Shown here piece by piece: positions 21,719 through 29,599 of a stretch of DNA of 34,447 nucleotides. Origin of the DNA: a virus. A program made the position numbers and the translations under genes. Under the pieces are notes generated by a model. That model saw only the letters and a list, made by a program, of their open reading frames with translations, was not told the DNA's origin and searched no databases. Location: IMG/VR virus record IMGVR_UViG_3300031227_004648, positions 1 to 34,447 of that record, one strand, 5' to 3'. Numbering within the stretch: position 1 is the stretch's first letter; the number at the start of each line of letters is the position of its first letter.

Positions 21719-24294
21719 AACAATATAAACAAATTCTCATAGTTTTTTTATTCTTAATTTTAATACCATTAGTAACCAGTGTACCTATACAACCTAGACA
21801 AATAGGTTGGGATACCAAATATAATTATACATTTAACGGCACTGTTTCAGCAGTAGATGGTATTATAGGCGTGATAGACAATTGTTCAGGTCTTAATTCT
21901 TGTAATAACATAATTTATTATAATAATAATACATGGGTTCGTAGTAATTTCTACGGTAGTTCTAATATATCTATTACAGATGGTATAATTACAGTAAATG
22001 CAAGTATTGGAAATGATGGTAATACAAACTGTTCTGTAACAGGTAGTTGCCAAAGTATAGCTTACTTAGATTATGCTAATATGGGTAATTTAAATATAAG
22101 CGGGATTGTTTCGGCAAATTATATAAATTCATTATATTACGGAAATAGAACTAATTATTATACTGTTGACGAGTTTTTAAATAAAACAGCCCCTACAGAC
22201 ATAGTTTCTTGGGTTGGAAATTGGAGTAAAGATAAAGCAGATTATTACACTTCAAGTCAGACTGATACAGAAATAGAAAATGCTAACACTTCTATGGCGA
22301 TTTATGTAAATTCTACGTTTATCACTATTGTAGAAGAAAGTAATTTAAACGTAAATAGTTCAGATTATTGGGATAATTTAAGTACCACATCAGACATTAA
22401 TGCAGGAGATATTACTGACGATGGAACTTATGTAAAAATTACAGGAGATACTATGACAGGTAATCTTGGAATAAAGATGAGCCCATCATATGAGTTAGAT
22501 ACTAATGGTACTATTCGAGCTTTAAATAATATTATTGTTGGTAATAATACTGGTGCAGCAGGATTTACAGGTCTTGGAGATTTATATGCGTTAGGTAATA
22601 TTAAAGTAATGGAAGGAGTTTTTGTAGAATCACAAGCATATGGTGCAGGATTAGAAATTTCAGACAATGATTTAGCAGTAACATATACGAATATTTTATC
22701 AGCTAATGCAACATTAAATGCTACATCTCAAATTTTATATGATTCTGAAGCTAGTTTTGATGCTTCTTATGAAGAACAATTTTTAAGAATTATTACTTCT
22801 GCCGGTATATCATTCTCAGGAGCGACTGGTGAAATAACAGATGTTATAGATTCTACGCATATAGTATTAAGTTTTGTGACAGCAGGAACTGACGTTATAC
22901 CTGATGCAACAGAAGCGTCTTATATAATCTATCCTGCACCTACTTTATTTGCAGGTGATAATGGTGTTGTTAATATTAATATTGGAGATAATCCTGATGC
23001 TGAGTTTGGAATACACATTCATAACGGGACAGGGTTTACTGGTATTTTTATTCATGATACGGCAGGAGCAGACCAACATCAAGCATTAACTATTAACCAA
23101 GATATTAAAAATTATGATGGTATTGTTGGTTTTAATTTATTTACAGATTCAAGCGATGGTGTAAAAGGTATCACTTATGCACAATTAAAACAAGAAATCG
23201 GATTGGGTGGCATTAATAATTCTAATATACAATTTATGTCATTTAATACTGTTGGACAAGGAAGTGATAATGATGTTGATATAATTCATATAATTGGTAA
23301 TAATATTGACAACATCATCCTACAAGGAAGTGAAGATATATTAACAAATGCTTATGTTGAGAATGTAGACCAAACGATTAATTTCACAACTACTGGTGCA
23401 GGAGCTACTTTATTTGAAAATAATAATGAGTATGTATATGTAGGAGCACCAGTTAATTTCACAACTACATCATTTGAGTTATCTACTCCATCAAATAAGA
23501 ATCTTCTTTTAGAATATTATTATTGTAATAGTTCTGAGGGATATGAAGTTTTACCAGGTGTTACAGATACTACCGATGGTATGACACAGAGTGGTTCAAT
23601 TGTATTCATAAACCCTTCTGATAGAGGTACATGTAATACAGATTTTGACGGTACACCATTTACTAATACAACAAAAGTTGCTTATATCGCAATTAAAAGA
23701 ACATTAGCAAGTGTACAAATAGAACCTATTGAAAGTTTAGTTACTGTAGGTGGTTCAGAAACTTTAATGTTATTACGAAAAGATATGCTTAAATTAGATG
23801 GTAGTAATGGAGGCCCTGTAGTTTGTTCTTCTAGTTATGCAGGTGCTTGGTATTATGATAAAACATCAATTCAATTATTATGGTGTGACGGGACATCGTG
23901 GGTAGTATTTGCATCCGGTGCAGCAGCCGTTACGGTACACAATTCATTAACCGGATTACAAGGCGGAATATCAGCAGAATATTATCATTTATCATCCGCT
24001 CAACACACAATAGCTACACAAGCAGCAACAACTTCTGTAAGTGGTTATTTAACAACTACAGATTGGGATACTTTTAATGATAAGGCAAGTACAGCTTATG
24101 TTGATGCTGCAAATGCAGGAGCATGGAAGTTAGCAAATTTTACTAGTGCTTTCAGTTCTAAACTTACAGATAATTTAAAATTTACAGGAAAGGTAAATAT
24201 GACAGATACACTTGATGTGACAAATAATATTACACTTGCAAATTCCGCAGGAATCTGGTATAACGGGTCTGGTATATGTATAGGTAGATGTTAA
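21715..24294 (+). CDS. Exported fibre-like protein with signal peptide and many N-glycosylation sequons
   Basis: 859 aa. Residues 1-23 are a classical signal sequence (basic KQYKQ, hydrophobic ILIVFLFLILIPLV, then TS before VPIQ). The first 275 residues carry about 17 N-x-S/T sequons, and more than 25 occur overall. The middle holds phage-fibre-type text: ITGDTMTGNLGIKMSPSYEL and a long beta-rich region. The C-terminal part includes HNSLTGLQGGISAEYYHLSS, a recurring tail-fibre motif, and STAYVDAANAGAWKLANF. A receptor-binding or spike-like role is the best call. A cleavable signal peptide on a tailed-virus fibre is unusual and implies membrane targeting before assembly, or a host-surface protein. 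Confidence 0.75.
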   Translation: MKQYKQILIVFLFLILIPLVTSVPIQPRQIGWDTKYNYTFNGTVSAVDGIIGVIDNCSGLNSCNNIIYYNNNTWVRSNFYGSSNISITDGIITVNASIGNDGNTNCSVTGSCQSIAYLDYANMGNLNISGIVSANYINSLYYGNRTNYYTVDEFLNKTAPTDIVSWVGNWSKDKADYYTSSQTDTEIENANTSMAIYVNSTFITIVEESNLNVNSSDYWDNLSTTSDINAGDITDDGTYVKITGDTMTGNLGIKMSPSYELDTNGTIRALNNIIVGNNTGAAGFTGLGDLYALGNIKVMEGVFVESQAYGAGLEISDNDLAVTYTNILSANATLNATSQILYDSEASFDASYEEQFLRIITSAGISFSGATGEITDVIDSTHIVLSFVTAGTDVIPDATEASYIIYPAPTLFAGDNGVVNINIGDNPDAEFGIHIHNGTGFTGIFIHDTAGADQHQALTINQDIKNYDGIVGFNLFTDSSDGVKGITYAQLKQEIGLGGINNSNIQFMSFNTVGQGSDNDVDIIHIIGNNIDNIILQGSEDILTNAYVENVDQTINFTTTGAGATLFENNNEYVYVGAPVNFTTTSFELSTPSNKNLLLEYYYCNSSEGYEVLPGVTDTTDGMTQSGSIVFINPSDRGTCNTDFDGTPFTNTTKVAYIAIKRTLASVQIEPIESLVTVGGSETLMLLRKDMLKLDGSNGGPVVCSSSYAGAWYYDKTSIQLLWCDGTSWVVFASGAAAVTVHNSLTGLQGGISAEYYHLSSAQHTIATQAATTSVSGYLTTTDWDTFNDKASTAYVDAANAGAWKLANFTSAFSSKLTDNLKFTGKVNMTDTLDVTNNITLANSAGIWYNGSGICIGRC

Positions 24295-24678
24295 ATGAAA
24301 CAATTACTTAAGTTTTTGTTAGTTGTAACAACTTTATTATTATTAAGCGGTATTGTTTTATCCGCTTCGTCAACAGGAATATCTCTAATTATGGGTACAG
24401 GGAGTGGTACAAGTCCTACAGGAATATCTTTAGTTGTTGGTGATAGGGGAACAGGTCCCGTAGACGATTGTGAGTATGTTTCAGGTGATTGGGTAATAGA
24501 CGATGGTAGTGATTGTATATTAAGTACAATTACTAATATAGGAGACAACCATTTTAGTTTGATTTCGGGTTCAGTTAAAATAGAAAGCACTGGAGGAATA
24601 AGGGCTAAAGGTTGTTTTATAAATAACGGTCAACCTTTTTTCATAAAAGATAACGGAATATTTTATTGTAACGGTTAG
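24295..24678 (+). CDS. Small exported protein (127 aa)
   Basis: It starts MKQLLKFLLVVTTLLLLSGI, then VLSASS, a signal peptide with a likely cut after SA or after VLSA. The mature part is Gly/Ser/Thr-rich and contains four Cys (DDCEYVSGDWVIDD, GSDCILSTIT, KGCFINNGQPFF, IFYCNG), consistent with disulfides outside the membrane. The pattern W-VIDDGSDC-I-ST-T is reminiscent of secreted archaeal surface domains. It starts exactly after the fibre stop (no gap or site), so translation is coupled. It may be a fibre partner or surface-exclusion protein. It is followed by the internal promoter. Confidence 0.68.
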   Translation: MKQLLKFLLVVTTLLLLSGIVLSASSTGISLIMGTGSGTSPTGISLVVGDRGTGPVDDCEYVSGDWVIDDGSDCILSTITNIGDNHFSLISGSVKIESTGGIRAKGCFINNGQPFFIKDNGIFYCNG

Positions 24679-24692
24679 AAAATGTCAAAAAA

Positions 24693-24709
24693 CGAAACCT
24701 TTATATATG
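24693..24709 (+). promoter_or_regulatory. Internal rightward archaeal promoter (BRE/TATA) for the tail genes
   Basis: CGAAACC (24693-24699) plus TTTATATATG (24700-24709). It repeats the 14329-14361 promoter block with 30 of 33 identical bases through 24725. A start near 24730 gives a leader of about 50 nt to the ATG at 24780, which has GAGGT 5 nt upstream. It separates the fibre block from the connector/tail block. Confidence 0.88.
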
Positions 24710-24779
24710 AGTAGTTTCATAGGTAAATAAGAGAACTATTAATATTAAATTTCAGACAAAACAATTTTAAGAGGTAATA

Positions 24780-25136
24780 ATGGTAACTATAACAAGAAAC
24801 GAAGTAAGCGAATTACAATATGCATCAGCAATTGGTGTTACTGGTGATTCTATTTATACTATAGGCACATCAAATACAAGTAATTATAAAATTAGAATAA
24901 CAGATTTAATGATAAGTGGTGCAGGGACAAAACGAACAGTAAAAATATACCCATTAAATTATACAACATCAAAGCCAATAACATTAGACATTCCAGCAAA
25001 CGGTATTGTTTCACATGGGTTTGAACTCCCATATAATTTTAACGTTGTAGCATCAACACAGGTAGTAAGAAATATAGTAGCTAGTGCAAGTGGAACTGGT
25101 TGTTATTGTGTGTTAAAAGGATACCAAGAATCATAA
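24780..25136 (+). CDS. Hypothetical virion protein (118 aa)
   Basis: It is the first gene behind the internal promoter. The product starts MVTITRNEVSELQYASAIGV, contains a Thr/Ser-rich beta core (ITDLMISGAGTKRTVKIYPL and GIVSHGFELPYNFNV), and ends with a Cys pair (GCYCVLKG). No signal peptide and no recognised family. It is followed without a gap by the 24-aa frame and then the adaptor gene; a small head-tail or tail-surface protein is plausible. Confidence 0.62.
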   Translation: MVTITRNEVSELQYASAIGVTGDSIYTIGTSNTSNYKIRITDLMISGAGTKRTVKIYPLNYTTSKPITLDIPANGIVSHGFELPYNFNVVASTQVVRNIVASASGTGCYCVLKGYQES

Positions 25137-25211
25137 ATGGGAGACGTAATATCTAAACCAAAGATAGAAGAAATAGCTACTCCTATTTCCAAACCAGTTA
25201 TAACTAAATAA
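25137..25211 (+). CDS. Possible 24-aa peptide
   Basis: The frame exactly fills the space between two genes: ATG 25137 directly follows the preceding stop, and its own stop ends one base before the ATG at 25213. The peptide reads MGDVISKPKIEEIATPISKP plus VITK. It is short, hydrophilic and has no Shine-Dalgarno, so it could be a coupled linker ORF or a genuine micro-protein. Confidence 0.45.
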   Translation: MGDVISKPKIEEIATPISKPVITK

Positions 25212-25212
25212 T

Positions 25213-26085
25213 ATGACAGCACAAAGAATATCATGGAAAGCCGCTGAAAGTGGTGAAGGAGTCACTAAGACTTTTGTAGAAAGTGCCGATACTCAATATG
25301 GCACATATACTGTTTTAGGAAGTGTAGTAGTATCAACTACTTCATACACAGATGCAACAGGAACAGCTACGAAGTGGTATCGTATTAGACATACAGATGG
25401 CACATATTATTCAGATTATTCAGAACCGTTTACAAATGAATCAAGAGTTAACCTTTGTACAGTTCCAAATATTAAAAAGGTAATAGATACATCAGGAAGA
25501 TGGACAGACGACCATATTTTTGATATAATTACAGACGAAACAGCAAACATCTATTATGAATGTGGGAGACCTATCTCAGCTATTTGGTCAGAAATAGGCA
25601 AAATAGATAATACAAATCAAGAACTTTACTATGTTGGTGAACCAGATATTTATAGAGTAGATAGAATTTTTTATGGTACAACTTCTAAAACAGAATTAAC
25701 CTTAGAAGATGCTTATTCGGTTAACGAAAAACATGGTATGGTAAAGTTACTTACTACAGGTGTAGGTGCAATAACTTTAGATACAGACAAGGATATAGAA
25801 ATTCATTACGTACCTAATCTATTTCATAGATGGGTTATTTATAGAGTTGCTGAAAGGTTACTTGAAGAAATAGACCTTACACAGTCAGGTAAGACAAGCA
25901 AAGAACTTACAACTATTATAAACAAAAAGGAAAAAGTAGAAATGCTTATATCACAAAGAGTAGGACTTCAATTAAGTTCAGATTTAAAATATTACGATTC
26001 AACATATGGGATAAATATGAAACATTTATCACAAAATCACGATAAAAATAGATATTTAGCTAGTACAGGAGATTCAAACTGGTAA
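25213..26085 (+). CDS. Head-tail adaptor protein with N-terminal Fn3-like domain
   Basis: 290 aa. Residues 1-75 look like a fibronectin type III fold (ISWKAAESGEGVTKTFVESA, then WYRIRHTDGTYYSDYSEPF). The rest resembles a connector/adaptor: CTVPNIKKVIDTSGRWTDDH, ITDETANIYYECG and a C-terminal helical region with LERLLEEID-type text (YRVAERLLEEIDLTQSGK). Adaptors bind the portal underside and seal the head. Its position before tail-completion and tail-tube genes agrees. No Shine-Dalgarno is visible; the start follows the 24-aa frame. Confidence 0.7.
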   Translation: MTAQRISWKAAESGEGVTKTFVESADTQYGTYTVLGSVVVSTTSYTDATGTATKWYRIRHTDGTYYSDYSEPFTNESRVNLCTVPNIKKVIDTSGRWTDDHIFDIITDETANIYYECGRPISAIWSEIGKIDNTNQELYYVGEPDIYRVDRIFYGTTSKTELTLEDAYSVNEKHGMVKLLTTGVGAITLDTDKDIEIHYVPNLFHRWVIYRVAERLLEEIDLTQSGKTSKELTTIINKKEKVEMLISQRVGLQLSSDLKYYDSTYGINMKHLSQNHDKNRYLASTGDSNW

Positions 26086-26100
26086 ATAGGTGAGGCAAAA

Positions 26101-26256
26101 ATGGCACAAAAAATTTTACAAAATAAAAAGAATAGAGATTTGAATGCAGGTTTAGGTATAGAAAAGGAAGACTTTAAAAGAGCCTGTGCAAATGATTTCG
26201 TTATAGACTGTTCAAAACGGTCTAAATTTAAAGAAGAGCCACGCTTTTCAAAGTAA
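26101..26256 (+). CDS. Small hypothetical protein (51 aa)
   Basis: ATG 26101 has GGTGA 6 nt upstream, the standard site here. The basic product starts MAQKILQNKKNRDLNAGLGI, includes KRACANDFVIDCSKRS, and ends EEPRFSK. Two Cys and a basic composition allow nucleic-acid or metal binding, but no motif is convincing. It sits between the adaptor and tail-completion genes. Confidence 0.65.
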   Translation: MAQKILQNKKNRDLNAGLGIEKEDFKRACANDFVIDCSKRSKFKEEPRFSK

Positions 26257-26275
26257 AGCTAATTCGCTCCGAAGT

Positions 26276-26292
26276 GGGCAAATTTATAGCCC
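26276..26292 (+). other. Small GGGC/GCCC hairpin upstream of the 162-aa gene
   Basis: GGGC (26276-26279), an 9-nt AT loop and GCCC (26289-26292) form a short stem within a locally G+C-richer gap (26257-26306), just before the GAGG ribosome site. It might tune translation of the next gene. Confidence 0.3.
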
Positions 26293-26306
26293 GATAGAGG
26301 CACAAA

Positions 26307-26795
26307 ATGGATGCAGTAACTTGTTTATTGAATGTAAGAAATAATCTACGTTTGAACCTAGTTGACCCCTATACTTTAACCGTTCCTTCTGGTACTAGAG
26401 GAACAGGACTTCAGTTTATTTATTATGACGAACCTACTCCATCACCTAAGTACCCAATCGTAGAGATTAAAAAACTTGACAATCCTACTGAAATTATTTC
26501 TATAAATAGTCAAACTTCTTCCTATTGGGAATATGAACAAGTGTTTGCAAATATATTTGTTTACACTAAGAATGGTTTTTCTATTACAGTAAATGGTGTT
26601 ACTTATAAGAATTCTCAATTAATAGACTATTATTTAGGTATAATAAAGACCACACTTAAAGGACAGTTAACTACTTTAGACACAGCAGGTGTCAAGTTAT
26701 ACAAACACTTAAAAACATCACAATCAGGTTATGACCCTAATACACAACTATATTATGGGTACGTTACTATAAGAGTGGGGTTCTTTATACCATGA
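26307..26795 (+). CDS. Tail completion/terminator-like protein
   Basis: 162 aa, with GAGG 7 nt before the ATG. It begins MDAVTCLLNVRNNLRLNLVD and continues FIYYDEPTPSPKYPIVEIKK, WEYEQVFANIFVYTKNG and YYGYVTIRVGFFIP. The layout (N-terminal helix, P-x-YP strand, alternating strands with V-x-V-x-t ends) resembles phage tail-completion proteins that cap the tail tube. Its place between the adaptor and the gp10-like gene supports this. It overlaps the next gene by 4 nt. Confidence 0.62.
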   Translation: MDAVTCLLNVRNNLRLNLVDPYTLTVPSGTRGTGLQFIYYDEPTPSPKYPIVEIKKLDNPTEIISINSQTSSYWEYEQVFANIFVYTKNGFSITVNGVTYKNSQLIDYYLGIIKTTLKGQLTTLDTAGVKLYKHLKTSQSGYDPNTQLYYGYVTIRVGFFIP

Positions 26796-27223
26796 TTAAT
26801 ATGAAACTCACTATAAAAAGACCTAAAAAAGGTTATATTAAAGCTGTAGCAGACAGAATAGTTTCAGAAGTTATACTTAAAGCAGGTACTAGAATTATAG
26901 AAGGTGGTGTTGACGCAGCAAAGGTAACATATTTAGAAAAGAAAAAACACACCCCTAAAATGCCAAGTTTCATATTCGATAGTTTCAAAATAGATAAAAA
27001 TTTATCATTACCAAAATCAGCTAGTTTTGTAGGTTATTGTGACGAAGCTATAGCACCACATTGGATATTTGTAGACAAAGACCGTCCATTAGTAAATGGG
27101 CAAATGTGGTCTGAAGTCAATCCAAAAGCACCATACGAGTTTATAGCTGAGGGTAATCAGTTTATAGAAGATAATGCTGATAGAATAGTGAAAGAAGAAA
27201 TAGCGAGGGCGGTGAAAAAATGA
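26792..27223 (+). CDS. HK97 gp10-like head-tail joining/tail protein
   Basis: 143 aa, with a basic N-terminus (MINMKLTIKRPKKGYIKAVA) and a later APHWIFVDKDRPLVNGQMW, EFIAEGNQFIEDNADRIVKE region. HK97-gp10-like proteins typically carry an A-x-Y/H-x2-FvE...GT-P motif and a terminal helix; here the PHWIFVDKD segment and final amphipathic helix match loosely. It would help join head and tail. The start overlaps the preceding stop (ATGA); an in-frame Met at residue 4 is an alternative start. Confidence 0.6.
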   Translation: MINMKLTIKRPKKGYIKAVADRIVSEVILKAGTRIIEGGVDAAKVTYLEKKKHTPKMPSFIFDSFKIDKNLSLPKSASFVGYCDEAIAPHWIFVDKDRPLVNGQMWSEVNPKAPYEFIAEGNQFIEDNADRIVKEEIARAVKK

Positions 27224-27495
27224 AAGTAACATACACAGGAGACATTCCTGTAATTGATATTAAAGTAGGTTCTGCAAGGTTTACAGGATGGAATAAAGGA
27301 GAAACTAAAGAAGTTTCAGAAGAACAAGCCAAAAGACTTTTAGTTCAATCTTACTTTATAAAAGAAGGAGATGAAGTTAAACCTATTAAAGAAAAAACAA
27401 CAGTAGATTTAGATTTAAATAATGACGGCGTGATAGACGGAAAAGACCGTTCTATCGCAGGTAAGTTTCTAAGGTCAAAAAAAGGTAGAGAATAG
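27220..27495 (+). CDS. Small phage protein carrying a dockerin/EF-hand-like calcium loop
   Basis: 91 aa. The first half (MKVTYTGDIPVIDIKVGSAR, FTGWNKGETKEVSEEQAKRL) resembles small phage head-tail region proteins. Residues 65-76 read DLNNDGVIDGKD, an exact D-x-N-x-DG-x-I-x3-D dockerin type I/EF-hand loop, followed by RSIAGKFLRSKKG as the flanking helix. A calcium-stabilised virion part is possible. The ATG overlaps the gp10-like stop (ATGA). Confidence 0.7.
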   Translation: MKVTYTGDIPVIDIKVGSARFTGWNKGETKEVSEEQAKRLLVQSYFIKEGDEVKPIKEKTTVDLDLNNDGVIDGKDRSIAGKFLRSKKGRE

Positions 27496-27506
27496 AGGAG
27501 AATAAA

Positions 27507-27560
27507 ATGGATTTAAACAAATTAATGGAGGGAATTAAAAATGGTAAACAGCAATTATAA
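27507..27560 (+). CDS. Possible 17-aa peptide overlapping the tail-tube start
   Basis: A strong GAGGAG site lies 7 nt before ATG 27507. The peptide MDLNKLMEGIKNGKQQL ends at 27560, inside the tail-tube gene in another frame. The tail-tube ATG at 27541 has its own GGAGGG site, located within this frame. Translation of the mini-frame could load ribosomes for the abundant tube protein. Confidence 0.35.
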   Translation: MDLNKLMEGIKNGKQQL

Positions 27561-28629
27561 GGTTTCAGCAGCATTTGCAAATGAGACTAAATATGGCTCA
27601 GCAGCAACAGTCAATCAAAATATAGGTATAGTACAGAGTGTAAATCCTACAGAGACGAACAACTTAATCAAGGTTCGTACAATAGGTGGAACAAGAGATT
27701 ACAACAACATAATCGCAGGTAAATTTGAAATTTCAGGTAGTATGGATTATTTGCTTCAAGGCGGAGCATTTTTAAGAATGGCTATAGGTGAGGATACAGC
27801 AAGTACCGCAACTATTGATTCGGGACCTAGAATACATTCAGGAGTAAGTTATCTTCACGTTATGGGAAGTGCAGATTCGCCAGTAGTAGATTCGTTTCCA
27901 AGTTTTACACTTGAATTAGCAGACGATGAAGACACAGGTACAGTAGCAAACTCTAAAAATTTAAAAAGAGTTTATACAGGTTGTAGAGCTAATTCAGCAT
28001 CTATTTCAGCTACTATAGACAACCCAGTTACAGTAAGTTGTGATTGGATGGCACAGAATGTTATAGTAGGTAGTCAAAACGCTACATCTGTTTCAGCAGA
28101 CATATCAGACCCTTATGTATTTTATCAAGGAGCTGTTTATGCTACAAGTGGTAATGTTGTATCAAATACTTCAATAGGAACATCTTCTATGATTGCAGAA
28201 GTTAATTCATTTGATGTATCTGTTAATAACAATATGGAAGCAACTTGGTATGTATCTGGTACTACAAATACTTATCAGTCAACTAGAGGCCCTAAGTCTA
28301 TAATTCCTAAAGGAAGAGATTACGCTTCTAACCTTAACTTACATTTTAAGGATAAGAATATGTACACTAGATTTTTAGGTGCAAAGAATTCAACGGGACC
28401 GCAAACAACTTTAAATAAATATCAGGTTGTTTTTGACCTAGTTAGGTCTGGAAGTATTGGTGGAGTAAAAACCGCTACAGATGACTTTATGAGAATAGTA
28501 TTGGGTAGTTGTGCTTTTGCAACAGAAAATATTCCAACAGCACCAGAGGATATTGTGTCACAGACTATAGGTGTAGATGTAAAATCGGCTAAAATTTATG
28601 TTGCTGACACAGACAGTACTTACGAGTGA
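27541..28629 (+). CDS. Major tail tube protein
   Basis: 362 aa; starts MVNSNYKVSAAFANETKYGS and then VNQNIGIVQSVNPTETNNLI, IIAGKFEISGSMDYLLQGG. This N-terminal pattern (KVSAAFE-x-TYG, IG-x-VQS-x-NP, ISGS-x-dy) is typical of large archaeal/siphovirus tail-tube proteins. The remainder is beta-rich, including SISATIDNPVTVSCDWMAQN. It forms the hexameric tube through which DNA passes. The GGAGGG site is strong, and a hairpin terminator overlaps its stop, as for abundant products. Confidence 0.8.
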   Translation: MVNSNYKVSAAFANETKYGSAATVNQNIGIVQSVNPTETNNLIKVRTIGGTRDYNNIIAGKFEISGSMDYLLQGGAFLRMAIGEDTASTATIDSGPRIHSGVSYLHVMGSADSPVVDSFPSFTLELADDEDTGTVANSKNLKRVYTGCRANSASISATIDNPVTVSCDWMAQNVIVGSQNATSVSADISDPYVFYQGAVYATSGNVVSNTSIGTSSMIAEVNSFDVSVNNNMEATWYVSGTTNTYQSTRGPKSIIPKGRDYASNLNLHFKDKNMYTRFLGAKNSTGPQTTLNKYQVVFDLVRSGSIGGVKTATDDFMRIVLGSCAFATENIPTAPEDIVSQTIGVDVKSAKIYVADTDSTYE

Positions 28630-28648
28630 TAAAACTCGTAATTTTTTT
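28620..28648 (+). terminator. Hairpin/T-run terminator overlapping the tail-tube stop
   Basis: TTACGAGT (28620-28627), GATAAA loop, ACTCGTAA (28634-28641) form a perfect 8-bp stem that includes the last codons and TGA, followed by TTTTTTT (28642-28648) and more T-runs. It should reduce transcription into the chaperone and tape-measure genes. Confidence 0.8.
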
Positions 28649-28692
28649 ATTTTTTTTAAATTTTTAAACAAACAAAAAAGGTGAGATAAAAA

Positions 28693-29124
28693 ATGGTTTT
28701 AACAAAAAAAGATATTATGTTTGAAGTAGATGGAACAGGTAAATTAAAACCTGTAGAGATTCCTCTAGTAATAGATGAATCTATTCCTGAAGAAGCTAAA
28801 TTAAAAGGACAGACTATAGTAGCTATCCCTATTTTAAGAGCAGAGTTGGCTACACTTATAAAGAGTCTAAAGGAATATGTTGATGGAGATTTAGATTTAG
28901 ACGGAAATGTTATTAAAAAATACTGTATAGAACCTTCGTTTAATGACACAGAACTTATGCAAATTAAAGGAATTTATGCAAACGTGTTGTCTACAACTAT
29001 TTTAAATCTATCTGGGTTAAAACCTATTGTAAAATCAAAAGATAAACCTAAAGAAGAGTCTAAGGATAGACCAAAAGAAAAACTTGAAGTAGAGCCAGAT
29101 AAGGCTGATGACACAAAAAAGTGA
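28693..29124 (+). CDS. Tail assembly chaperone-like protein (first of two)
   Basis: 143 aa, with GGTGA about 7 nt before the ATG. The core has IVAIPILRAELATLIKSLKE and NDTELMQIKGIYANVLSTTI ending LNLSGL, resembling the tail-assembly chaperone pattern (RgE-x2-L, then a C-terminal SG helix). The C-terminus is a charged linker (KPKEESKDRPKEKLEVEPDK). Chaperones coat the tape measure during tail assembly. It overlaps the next gene by 17 nt, with an A6 run at the junction where a +1/-2 ribosomal frameshift could join both reading frames. Confidence 0.68.
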   Translation: MVLTKKDIMFEVDGTGKLKPVEIPLVIDESIPEEAKLKGQTIVAIPILRAELATLIKSLKEYVDGDLDLDGNVIKKYCIEPSFNDTELMQIKGIYANVLSTTILNLSGLKPIVKSKDKPKEESKDRPKEKLEVEPDKADDTKK

Positions 29125-29599
29125 TGAAGTCAACTTTTATAGGGATGAATTAGGTGATTTACTTCCTGAAAAAGCAAAGCTTTCAAACGAAGAAGAAGTT
29201 TATGTAATTCCTCTTGCAAGAGGAGAAGTAAGAAAGTTGTCTATGTTAGACGGGCTTGAGTTAGAAACATACATATTAACTAAAAAAGTTAAAAAGCCTT
29301 TAATAGACGAAACAGAAGTAAATAGAGTAAAGCCAAAATATGTCGAGTTACTTATAAAAGCTGTTTATGAAGTTTCGGGAATAGATACAAATAAGACACT
29401 TAAAGAAAATGAGGATGAATTTTCACTTCATTTAAAGAAAGTAAGAAATGAACGGAAAGATGCAGACTTAATACACTTCCTTCATAAGTACAATTATACA
29501 TTTTTTAATATAGGTAAATTAACTTATTCAGAAATAAATATGTTAATTACAGCTTTCAATAGAGAGCAAGAACAGAAAAACAGGAGTATCAAGAAATAA
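29108..29599 (+). CDS. Tail assembly chaperone-like protein (second, possible frameshift partner)
   Basis: 163 aa. It parallels the first chaperone gene: YVIPLARGEVRKLSMLDGLE corresponds to IPILRAELATL, and YVELLIKAVYEVSGID to the terminal SG helix. It has its own ATG (29108) with a weak AAGG upstream, but lies in the +1 frame directly at the end of the first gene, the usual place for gpG/gpGT-type frameshift products. The stop shares an A with the tape-measure ATG (TAATG). It could be read alone or as a C-terminal extension. Confidence 0.62.
   Translation: MTQKSDEVNFYRDELGDLLPEKAKLSNEEEVYVIPLARGEVRKLSMLDGLELETYILTKKVKKPLIDETEVNRVKPKYVELLIKAVYEVSGIDTNKTLKENEDEFSLHLKKVRNERKDADLIHFLHKYNYTFFNIGKLTYSEINMLITAFNREQEQKNRSIKK

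Noticed and set aside
29115-29121. Canonical -1 slippery heptamer A AAA AAG
   Set aside because: A -1 shift leads to a stop after about 10 codons, not into the downstream gene; only +1/-2 would join the frames.
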